A stretch of DNA of 13,032 nucleotides, from NCBI GenBank assembly GCA_902767005.1, contig CACXFY010000054.1, positions 1 to 13,032 of the forward strand, given 5' to 3'. Origin of the DNA: an uncultured Erysipelotrichaceae bacterium. GTDB taxonomy: Bacteria > Bacillota_I > Bacilli_A > RF39 > UBA660. The first letter of the stretch is position 1, and every line of letters starts with the position of its first letter. Both the position numbers and the translations under genes were made by a program. Under the pieces are notes generated by a model. It did not search any database. It was not told the DNA's origin and saw only the letters and a program-made list of their open reading frames with translations. This document shows, piece by piece, positions 7,814 through 13,032 of this stretch.

Positions 7814-7842
7814 TTTACAAATTTAGAAATAATCTATATAAT
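7814..7842 (+). promoter_or_regulatory. SigA-type promoter of the tRNA-editing gene
   Basis: TTTACA (7814-7819), a 17-nt spacer and a perfect TATAAT (7837-7842) lie two bases after the previous terminator. The predicted transcript would start near 7849, just before the GAGAGGTG ribosome site (7852-7859). Confidence 0.85.
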
Positions 7843-7864
7843 CTAGAAAAAGAGAGGTGTTATA

Positions 7865-8356
7865 GTGAAAAAAGAGGATATTTATAAGTTATTAGAGGAG
7901 AAGGGTGTTTGGTATGAGATTACTGAACATGAAGCTGTCTTTAATATGGAAGAGTTAGACAGTGTAGATTTACCGTATCCAGAATATGACGCTAAAAATG
8001 TTTTTGTTAGAGATGATAAGAAACAAAATTATTATTTAATTACTGTAAAAGATGATAAAAGAGTAGATTTAAAGAAATTTAAAGATGATTATAATACTCG
8101 TAAATTAAGTTTTGTATCTCCTAATGATCTAGATTTAATACTTAAATTAATACCTGGAAGTGTTAGTCCATTTGGCTTATTAAACGATGAAGAGTGTAAA
8201 GTTAAGTTTTATTTAGATAAAGCATTTACTACATCTCCTAAGAAGATAATTGGTATACATCCTAATGATAATACTGCTACTGTATGGTTAAAAACAGAAG
8301 ATTTAATAGAGATTATCAAAGAACATGGTAATGAGGTAAATGTAATTAAAATATAA
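7865..8356 (+). CDS. YbaK/EbsC-family prolyl-tRNA editing protein (PrdX / ProXp-ala type)
   Basis: Free-standing trans-editing deacylase of 163 residues, expected to hydrolyse Ala-tRNA(Pro) mischarged by prolyl-tRNA synthetase, in the cytosol. Family marks are AKNVFVRD with Lys44 and Asn45 (the conserved editing-site lysine region), YYLITVKDDKRVDLKKF, the loop PGSVSPFGLLND (97-108), and IHPNDNTATVWL with His132. Length and motif order fit the PrdX/ProXp-ala subgroup rather than the Cys-tRNA(Pro)-specific YbaK subgroup. The start is GTG at 7865, 5 nt after GAGAGGTG, and no better ATG lies nearby. It is a single-gene unit between its own promoter and terminator. Substrate identity is inferred from the subgroup; the family call is firm. 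Confidence 0.88.
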   Translation: MKKEDIYKLLEEKGVWYEITEHEAVFNMEELDSVDLPYPEYDAKNVFVRDDKKQNYYLITVKDDKRVDLKKFKDDYNTRKLSFVSPNDLDLILKLIPGSVSPFGLLNDEECKVKFYLDKAFTTSPKKIIGIHPNDNTATVWLKTEDLIEIIKEHGNEVNVIKI

Positions 8357-8380
8357 GAGTAAATTATTACTCTTTTTTTT
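8356..8380 (+). terminator. Intrinsic terminator after the tRNA-editing gene
   Basis: The 7-bp stem AGAGTAA (8356-8362) / TTACTCT (8367-8373), loop ATTA, is followed by a run of eight T (8373-8380). It overlaps the last base of the stop codon. Confidence 0.85.
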
Positions 8381-8390
8381 GTTTTTTGTA

Positions 8391-8399
8391 TGCTATAAT
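8391..8399 (+). promoter_or_regulatory. Extended -10 promoter of the BspA-like surface protein gene
   Basis: TGC-TATAAT (8391-8399) is a perfect -10 with the TGn extension. The -35 position (about 8371-8376, TCTTTT) is poor and falls in the T-run of the preceding terminator. The predicted start near 8406 leaves a leader of only about 11 nt, holding the AGGTGAAGGG site (8406-8415). Confidence 0.7.
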
Positions 8400-8416
8400 T
8401 AAAATAGGTGAAGGGT

Positions 8417-9973
8417 ATGAAGAAATGGTTATTATTAATTATTATATTATTTATGCCAACTATTGTATTTGGCCATACATTTGATATTAATACGAAGATT
8501 AATTTGAATGGAAAGAAGATTAGCAATGGTGAGTTTACTATTGAACTTAGAAATTATAAAGATGAAGTAGTAATGACTACTACTAATGATAAAGATGGTA
8601 ATGTTGTTTTTAAAAATGTTGAGACTGAAATGGTAGATACTTTTAAAAATTCACAACCTTATATGAATATATTTATTATGAATATAAAAAAGAATAAGAG
8701 TGGTCAATATACTATACCAAATGATACTATTTATGTTGGTGTTTATTTTGATGAAAATGAAATTACTGAAATTAGTTATTTAAAGAATTTAGATAATCAC
8801 TATGCTAAAACAAAAAAAACAGGTAAAAGTATATTTCATGCTAAAGATAGTGATTTAGTAGGTGAAGCTTTTGTTGAAGTAGATAAGGATACTGGAATTC
8901 TTACTATATTTAGAGATGATGTTGGTAAATATACTAATGAGGAAGAAATAGGTAATAAGATTTACTTTACGGGAGTTGAAGACAATTCAATTTATATAAA
9001 TGATTATATTAGGTCATTAGTAACAAGATTTATTGTAAAAGATCCAATTAAGTTATCTTCAAGAGCTAGTTTTTTTGAAGCGTATCTTAATTTGGAAGAA
9101 TATGAAGGACTTGATAAAGTAGATAGTTCTAATGTTACATCTATGAAAGATATGTTTATAGATAATAGGAAAGTTAAAATTATTGATTTATCTACTTGGG
9201 ATACTTCTAAAGTTACTGATTTTAGTTTTATGTTTAATTATTGTGAAGAACTTGAAACTGTTTATTTAGATAATTTTGATACATCAAAGGCGACTAATAT
9301 TGGTTATATGTTTCAAAATTGTTCCAAATTAAAAAGTGTAAATATAGATTCTTTTAATTTTAATAGTTTAGAATATGGAGCAATGTTATTTAAAGGTACT
9401 GCCATAGAAGCTTATGATTTTAGTGGTAAGACAATGCCTGAAACAGCTCATTTTGATAGTATTGGTATTGATTCAGGCTATGTAAGATATATTGACTATT
9501 CGACGGTTAAATATATTGTTAGTTCTGAATTTTATGGGATGTCATGTTTAAATGTTCTAAAATTACAACATAGTAGAACGGACTTTTATAATTACAATCC
9601 TAGTTCTAGTTATATAAGTTTTCCTACATCTTTAGATAGGTGGAACTCTTATTGGTATTTCCCAAATAATAAGAGAATATTTGATGCATCACAAATACAA
9701 TATTTTATTAATACTGGTTATATGTATGGTTTTTCTGGTCATCCAGATGCTGATGATAGAGGATATTTATATCCAGAATTAGATTTTAGTATGTTAGTTA
9801 GACCAAAATGTAATACTAATATGGAAGAATTTGATGTACTTTATAAAAAGATAGATGTTAGTGTTAATCCTAAGACTTTACATAATACAGTGATAGTATT
9901 TTGTGTTGTATTATTATGTTTTATTGGATTTGGGATACTTTACAGTGTAAAGAAAAGAAAAGTATTTTATTGA
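8417..9973 (+). CDS. Surface protein: pilin-like domain, BspA-type leucine-rich repeats, degenerate NPxT sorting signal
   Basis: Exported, wall- or membrane-anchored protein of 518 residues. The ATG at 8417 is chosen because the in-frame GTG at 8408 lies inside the AGGTGAAGGG ribosome site. A conventional signal peptide (1-19, VFG-H) is followed by a beta domain (about 20-135) with FDINTKINLNGKKISNGEF and DKDGNVVFKNV, like the isopeptide-linked pilin domains of the Spy0128/FctA type. Residues about 230-345 hold BspA/DUF285-type leucine-rich repeats: SSNVTSMKDMF, WDTSKVTDFSFMF and FDTSKATNIGYMF. A long unrecognised region (346-480) follows. NPKTL (484-488), a hydrophobic span (489-508) and VKKRK form a sortase-type sorting signal with Leu in place of the usual Gly. 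Adhesion or surface display is the likely role. No sortase gene is in the window. The gene ends in TGA and has its own promoter and terminator. Confidence 0.8.
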   Translation: MKKWLLLIIILFMPTIVFGHTFDINTKINLNGKKISNGEFTIELRNYKDEVVMTTTNDKDGNVVFKNVETEMVDTFKNSQPYMNIFIMNIKKNKSGQYTIPNDTIYVGVYFDENEITEISYLKNLDNHYAKTKKTGKSIFHAKDSDLVGEAFVEVDKDTGILTIFRDDVGKYTNEEEIGNKIYFTGVEDNSIYINDYIRSLVTRFIVKDPIKLSSRASFFEAYLNLEEYEGLDKVDSSNVTSMKDMFIDNRKVKIIDLSTWDTSKVTDFSFMFNYCEELETVYLDNFDTSKATNIGYMFQNCSKLKSVNIDSFNFNSLEYGAMLFKGTAIEAYDFSGKTMPETAHFDSIGIDSGYVRYIDYSTVKYIVSSEFYGMSCLNVLKLQHSRTDFYNYNPSSSYISFPTSLDRWNSYWYFPNNKRIFDASQIQYFINTGYMYGFSGHPDADDRGYLYPELDFSMLVRPKCNTNMEEFDVLYKKIDVSVNPKTLHNTVIVFCVVLLCFIGFGILYSVKKRKVFY

Positions 9974-9991
9974 AAATGAATAATTATGTAA

Positions 9992-10021
9992 AGATAGAAA
10001 GAATTTCTATCTTTTTTTTTC
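9992..10021 (+). terminator. Intrinsic terminator after the BspA-like gene
   Basis: The perfect 9-bp stem AGATAGAAA (9992-10000) / TTTCTATCT (10004-10012), loop GAA, leads into a run of nine T after the stem's last C. Confidence 0.88.
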
Positions 10022-10027
10022 TTAGTT

Positions 10028-10036
10028 TGTTATAAT
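10028..10036 (+). promoter_or_regulatory. Extended -10 promoter of the metallophosphoesterase operon leader
   Basis: TGT-TATAAT (10028-10036) directly follows the T-run of the preceding terminator. The -35 position is not conserved (about 10008-10013, TATCTT). Transcription would start near 10043, just before the AGGGAGTGG site (10048-10056) of a 16-codon leader ORF. No other promoter is visible before the gene at 10137. Confidence 0.7.
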
Positions 10037-10061
10037 CAAATTATGATAGGGAGTGGTTATT

Positions 10062-10112
10062 ATGATGAATAAAGAACTTTCTATATTGCTTATACAGAGT
10101 GAGTTGTTTTAA
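10062..10112 (+). CDS. Putative 16-residue leader peptide of an attenuator
   Basis: A short reading frame (MMNKELSILLIQSELF, then TAA) starts 5 nt after a good Shine-Dalgarno AGGGAGTGG (10048-10056), with a promoter just upstream. Its last five codons and stop overlap the 5' arm and loop of the terminator hairpin at 10096-10125. A ribosome finishing the leader would therefore cover the 5' arm. There is no run of one amino-acid codon except a Leu/Ile-rich ILLI stretch, so the sensed signal is unclear. A chance ORF cannot be excluded, but the ribosome site and its placement argue for translation. Confidence 0.45.
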   Translation: MMNKELSILLIQSELF

Positions 10113-10125
10113 CTTACTCTTTTTT
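10096..10125 (+). terminator. Terminator hairpin in the leader of the metallophosphoesterase operon (putative attenuator)
   Basis: The 9-bp stem AGAGTGAGT (10096-10104) / ACTTACTCT (10112-10120) has one G-U pair, a 7-nt loop and a run of six T (10120-10125). It sits between the only visible promoter and the first operon gene, whose GGGGAGG ribosome site begins on the next base (10126-10132). All transcription of the operon from that promoter must pass it. A weak alternative pairing, AGGGAGT (10048-10054) with ACTCTTT (10116-10122), could oppose it. Confidence 0.7.
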
Positions 10126-10136
10126 GGGGAGGAAAA

Positions 10137-11120
10137 ATGGAAAATAAAGAGGAGCTAAAAGAAAAACTACTAGATTTAATTGCTAAAGAAAAGTCACTTG
10201 CAAAAGTATGTGAAGAAATAGGTTTAAATGAATATGAAGTCTTAGGTTTAATTAGTGAAATAGAACAAGGCCGAGTTAATATTTCTAAGAAACGTAAAGA
10301 CGATGATATTTATTTACATAACTTAGGTGATATTGAGTATAAAGATAATTATACTTATCGAGTTGGAACTGATAAAGCTAATGAGTTTAAATTTATTGTA
10401 ATTAGTGATACTAGACTTGGTTCTAAATCTCAACAACTTAGTATTTTAAATGATATTTATTTAAAAGGTCATGAGATGGGTTATGACAATGTTATTTTGT
10501 GCGGTAATATTTCTGCTGGTTTACCTAATAAGAGTGGAGCTTACTCACAAATGAATTTTTTAGAAGATACAGGTGCTCAAATTGATTATATCGTTGATAA
10601 TTATCCAAAAATTGAAGGTATGAAAACTTATTTTATTACTGGAAAGAGAGATAATAGACATTTAAGTAAAAAAATTAGTATTGGTAAGAGAATTGATGAA
10701 TTAAGAGATGATATGATTTTCTTAGGTGAGGGTAGTTGTGATTTTTCTATTGATAATGTAAAAATGCAAATACTTGGAAGAAAATTAGGTAAAACTTATA
10801 CTGTTTCTTATAGAGCGCAGCAACAAATTGATTCTTATAGAAGTGAAGATAAACCAGATATTATTTTATATGGTGGTATGATGCAAATGGAGAAGTTTAC
10901 TTATCGTAATGTTCATTGTATCTCTGTTCCTTCTGTTTGTGCTACTACTAAAGAGATGAATGATAAGAGATATTCTAATACAGTAGGTGCTTGGTATGTT
11001 ACTGTTAAGACTAACTCTAAAGGTGAATTAGAGAGTATGAGAGCATTTAATTCTCCATATTACGTTACTGATAAAGAAGATTATAAAAAGGCAAAAGTCT
11101 TAAAGAAGGTGGGTGAGTAA
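10137..11120 (+). CDS. Degenerate metallophosphoesterase-fold protein (predicted pseudoenzyme)
   Basis: A 327-residue protein from ATG 10137, 4 nt after a near-perfect GGGGAGG site. It aligns throughout with the next gene product: FKFIVISDTRLGSKSQQ, LSILNDIYLK, CGNISAG and TYFITGKRDNRH correspond to the metallophosphoesterase motif blocks. Almost every metal ligand is replaced. DxH reads DTR (Asp91 kept, His to Arg93), GDxxD reads GNISA (123-127), GNHD reads GKRD (169-172), the mid His region reads GRK (214-216), and GHxH reads GGMM (246-249). It should not bind the usual two-metal centre, so it is probably not a phosphoesterase. Residues 1-48 form a small helical domain that may be helix-turn-helix-like. 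The frame is intact and the gene well expressed by its ribosome site, so it is not a decaying pseudogene. A structural or regulatory partner role for the active paralogue is inferred. Confidence 0.82.
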   Translation: MENKEELKEKLLDLIAKEKSLAKVCEEIGLNEYEVLGLISEIEQGRVNISKKRKDDDIYLHNLGDIEYKDNYTYRVGTDKANEFKFIVISDTRLGSKSQQLSILNDIYLKGHEMGYDNVILCGNISAGLPNKSGAYSQMNFLEDTGAQIDYIVDNYPKIEGMKTYFITGKRDNRHLSKKISIGKRIDELRDDMIFLGEGSCDFSIDNVKMQILGRKLGKTYTVSYRAQQQIDSYRSEDKPDIILYGGMMQMEKFTYRNVHCISVPSVCATTKEMNDKRYSNTVGAWYVTVKTNSKGELESMRAFNSPYYVTDKEDYKKAKVLKKVGE

Positions 11121-11121
11121 T

Positions 11122-12171
11122 ATGGATAGTGCAGGAAAAGATACTACTGAAAAGTTCGTAAATAAGATATATCGTTATATGAAAAGTGATATGCCTATTG
11201 AAGTATTTATGCAAAAGTTTAATATGACTACTAGTGAATTATATGGTGTTATAGAACTTTGTAAGTTATATGGAAAAGAAATAGAAATAGTTAGTGTTTT
11301 AGAAAATAATGGTGATTTAAAAAAGGGAGATTTAGTATTTAAAAAAGGTAGAGCTAAGAAAGCTAGTAGTAGTTTATCTAAATATAGTATTGATGATCCT
11401 AAATTAAATCATAATGAAATATGTGTTGTTTCTGATACTCATTTTGGTAATATTCATCAACAATTACATTTATTAAATGATATATATGAAGAAGCATATA
11501 ATCGTGGTATTAAAACTGTTTTACATGTTGGTGATATTGTAGATGGTAATTATCCAAATAGACCAGAACAACCAAGACAACAATTTTTACATGGTTTTGA
11601 TGAACAAGTAGGATATGTTGCGGATATGTATCCAGAAATAGATGGTATGCAGACATATTATATTCTTGGTAGTCATGATGAAACACATTATAAAAATGGT
11701 CAAGCTACAGTAAATGCTTGGTTAAATAGATGCAGAGAAGATATGACTTTTTTAGGACAAGATACTGGAGAATATGATGTTGATGGAGTAAAGATAGTAC
11801 TTGATCATCCGGGTGGTGGAAGTGCTCAATCTTTATCTTATAAACCACAAAAAAGAATAGAAATAATGGAAGCTAAATATAAACCAAAAATATTATTAAT
11901 TGGTCATTACCATAAAAGTTATGCTTTTCAATATCGTAATGTTCAATGTATAGAAGTACCAGCATTATGTGATAAAACACAATTCCAACAAAAACAAGGT
12001 TTAGTTAATAATGTTGGAGCTTATTTCTTAGATATTTACTCTGATAGAAATGGTAATATACAATATTTTGAACCAGAAGAGATTCTATTTGGTAGAAATG
12101 ATATTTGGGATGAAGCTGGTAAAGATGCGAAAAAAGTTAAAAAATTAAAAATTAATAATGGTGTTTATTAA
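11122..12171 (+). CDS. Calcineurin-like metallophosphoesterase with N-terminal helical domain
   Basis: Cytosolic two-metal phosphoesterase of 349 residues. ATG 11122 is preferred over the in-frame GTG 11113, which falls inside the GGTGGGTGAG site (11108-11117). The start lies 1 nt after the previous stop, so translation is probably coupled. All family motifs are present: SDTHFG (Asp105, His107), GDIVDG (Asp138, Asp141), GSHDE (His185, Asp186; Asn of GNHD replaced by Ser), DHPGGG (His229) and GHYHKS (His262, His264). Residues 1-80 are helical with a TTSELYGVIELC segment that could be a helix-turn-helix, then a charged linker. The substrate (nucleic acid, nucleotide or phosphoprotein) cannot be told. 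It resembles its upstream neighbour over its whole length, so the pair arose by tandem duplication. Similar proteins occur in phages, but no phage structural gene is seen here. Confidence 0.88.
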   Translation: MDSAGKDTTEKFVNKIYRYMKSDMPIEVFMQKFNMTTSELYGVIELCKLYGKEIEIVSVLENNGDLKKGDLVFKKGRAKKASSSLSKYSIDDPKLNHNEICVVSDTHFGNIHQQLHLLNDIYEEAYNRGIKTVLHVGDIVDGNYPNRPEQPRQQFLHGFDEQVGYVADMYPEIDGMQTYYILGSHDETHYKNGQATVNAWLNRCREDMTFLGQDTGEYDVDGVKIVLDHPGGGSAQSLSYKPQKRIEIMEAKYKPKILLIGHYHKSYAFQYRNVQCIEVPALCDKTQFQQKQGLVNNVGAYFLDIYSDRNGNIQYFEPEEILFGRNDIWDEAGKDAKKVKKLKINNGVY

Positions 12172-12222
12172 TGTTTACTTTTTGCTTTTTCTTTAGTAGA
12201 ATTATAATAGGAGATGATAGAT

Positions 12223-12975
12223 ATGGAATTTAATAGTGCATATAGAGAGATTGCTAGAGACTGTTTAGTAAATTGGATGGGAATGAGTACAGTAGAAGCT
12301 AATTCAGTTTGTGAAGCAGAGTCTATTGAATCGTTAGAAAATGGTAGTGGCAATCGTTATGGTGTTGGAGCAATGGGAAGTATTAATGCAGCACTCGGTG
12401 CAATTGTTGTTAGATTAGGAATGGCTCCAGATCATGCTGAAAAGTTTAAAGCTGCTATTATAAATGGTCCAGATGATTGTGGTGTTTTAAAGCAAGTTAG
12501 AGAAGAAGCTTTAGTAATTAGTAATGAAGAGAATTTTGAATTACTTGCACTTTCAGCTATTCATGATTGTTGGGTTCGTTCTAATGCTAATCCTAAAACT
12601 ATTGAAAAGAAAAAAGGTAAAGGACAATTACGTCAATATGCCCCTTTAGAATTAATTGGTTTTAATGAAGTAAAAAGTGATTTAATTTTCTTACAACCAA
12701 TTCTTGCTCGTATGGGAATGGAAGTAGATATTGAAGCTTTAGAAAATGAATATAATAGAAGAAGTGAACAATTTTGTGCTGAGCATGATCTTCATAGTGA
12801 AGAAGATATAGCTAATTATGTTGCATCAGGAGAATATTTAAAAGGACTTGAAATTGATCAAAAACCTATTAATTTACTTACACAAGAAAAAGAAGTAATT
12901 GCGAAAGGAATTGTTTCTAATTTAAAAGCTAGTGGTAGCCCATTAACTTTTGGTGGAGAAGAATATACAAAATAA
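12223..12975 (+). CDS. Conserved-looking protein of unknown function
   Basis: A 250-residue soluble protein that I do not recognise. The start is ATG 12223, 9 nt after AGGAG (12209-12213); the in-frame ATG at 12214 abuts that site and is unlikely. There is no signal peptide or membrane span. The N-terminal half is helical with a small-residue-rich stretch SGNRYGVGAMGSINAALG (about 40-57). The middle holds SAIHDCWVRSNANPKTIEKK then a lysine/glutamine-rich loop and APLELIGFNEVKSDLIFLQP (about 143-162). That pattern looks like an interaction or binding module, but I cannot name the family. The C-terminal 90 residues are acidic and helical. It follows the active phosphoesterase after 51 nt with no terminator between them, so it is probably the third gene of that operon. 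Function is unknown. Confidence 0.75.
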   Translation: MEFNSAYREIARDCLVNWMGMSTVEANSVCEAESIESLENGSGNRYGVGAMGSINAALGAIVVRLGMAPDHAEKFKAAIINGPDDCGVLKQVREEALVISNEENFELLALSAIHDCWVRSNANPKTIEKKKGKGQLRQYAPLELIGFNEVKSDLIFLQPILARMGMEVDIEALENEYNRRSEQFCAEHDLHSEEDIANYVASGEYLKGLEIDQKPINLLTQEKEVIAKGIVSNLKASGSPLTFGGEEYTK

Positions 12976-13002
12976 AAAGAAGTAATTAATTACTTCTTTT
13001 TT
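12974..13002 (+). terminator. Strong intrinsic terminator closing the phosphoesterase operon
   Basis: The perfect 12-bp stem AAAAAGAAGTAA (12974-12985) / TTACTTCTTTTT (12990-13001), loop TTAA, ends in a T-run and has an A-run on the 5' side. It could therefore also stop transcription arriving from the right. The last 30 bases of the window show nothing further that can be assigned. Confidence 0.88.
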
Positions 13003-13032
13003 ATTTAAAGAAATTTTTAAACAAAGCATTTA

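Noticed and set aside
8209..8526. Minus-strand reading frame of about 105 codons
   Set aside because: It lies antisense across the end of the tRNA-editing gene, its terminator and the start of the BspA-like gene. It has no convincing start signals and composition expected of a shadow frame.
9971..9973. TGA read as tryptophan (mycoplasma code) extending the BspA-like protein
   Set aside because: The frame would end after only a few more codons, the basic tail after the membrane span is already complete, and tryptophan is encoded by TGG throughout.
9976..10038. Short reading frame starting MNNYVKIERISIFF after the BspA-like gene
   Set aside because: It runs through the terminator hairpin and its T-run and has no ribosome site.
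10062..10125. Riboswitch aptamer or T-box before the phosphoesterase operon
   Set aside because: The leader is only about 90 nt. It has no T-box motif and no recognisable aptamer core, and a translated leader with a terminator explains it better.
12203..12208. TATAAT upstream of the gene at 12223 as a promoter
   Set aside because: Transcription would begin near 12215, after the AGGAG ribosome site (12209-12213) that the gene appears to use. The -35 is poor, so the TATAAT is probably chance in AT-rich DNA and the gene is read through from upstream.
12168..12353. Minus-strand reading frame of about 61 codons
   Set aside because: It is antisense to the start of the gene at 12223, has no ribosome site and no recognisable product.
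1..13032. CRISPR array, tRNA or rRNA gene, insertion sequence, prophage boundary
   Set aside because: No regularly spaced repeats, cloverleaf-like sequence, transposase, integrase or phage structural gene was found on either strand. The phosphoesterase genes alone are not enough to call a prophage.

Overview
The window looks like the chromosome of an uncultured, very AT-rich, low-GC Gram-positive bacterium: Bacillota, probably a gut Bacilli/RF39-Erysipelotrichia-like or Clostridia-like lineage. The lineage is inferred from base composition, strong A/G-rich Shine-Dalgarno sites, SigA-type promoters, SipW-type secretion and BspA/pilin-like surface proteins. TGA is used as a stop (end of the BspA-like gene) and tryptophan is encoded by TGG, so the standard bacterial code fits and a UGA=Trp mycoplasma code does not.

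Region 1 (1-2495): the 5' part of the housekeeping sigma factor gene rpoD runs off the left edge on the minus strand. It is divergent from a GT-C-type polytopic glycosyltransferase gene. The short divergent spacer holds two well-formed back-to-back SigA promoters, each with a 17-nt spacer, and they fix the GT start at 1209.

Region 2 (2530-7812): a four-gene secretion operon, promoter at about 2530 and hairpin terminator at about 7790. It encodes a small TasA/camelysin-like secreted protein, an ER/SipW-type (Ser-His) signal peptidase fused to a large multi-pass membrane domain, a DUF5305-like bitopic membrane protein, and a 796-residue surface protein. The surface protein has Ig/FN3-like domains and a Hint (hedgehog/intein) autoprocessing domain. 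Both secreted proteins carry the same unusual signal-peptide core (FMSVG-F/Y-ALY-S/T-Q). The simplest reading is a dedicated signal peptidase with its own co-encoded substrates. This is the most interesting system in the window.

Region 3 (7814-10021): two monocistronic genes, each with its own compact promoter and terminator: a YbaK/PrdX-type trans-editing Ala-tRNA(Pro) deacylase, and a surface protein with a pilin-like domain, BspA-type leucine-rich repeats and a degenerate NPxT sorting signal.

Region 4 (10028-13002): a promoter, a 16-codon leader ORF overlapping a terminator hairpin, then three genes. These are a metallophosphoesterase-fold protein that has lost its metal-binding motifs, an intact paralogue of it, and a conserved-looking protein of unknown function. 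A strong terminator closes the unit. The leader arrangement suggests transcription attenuation of this operon.

No tRNA, rRNA, CRISPR array, insertion sequence or transposase was seen. No gene-free stretch exceeds 300 bases.
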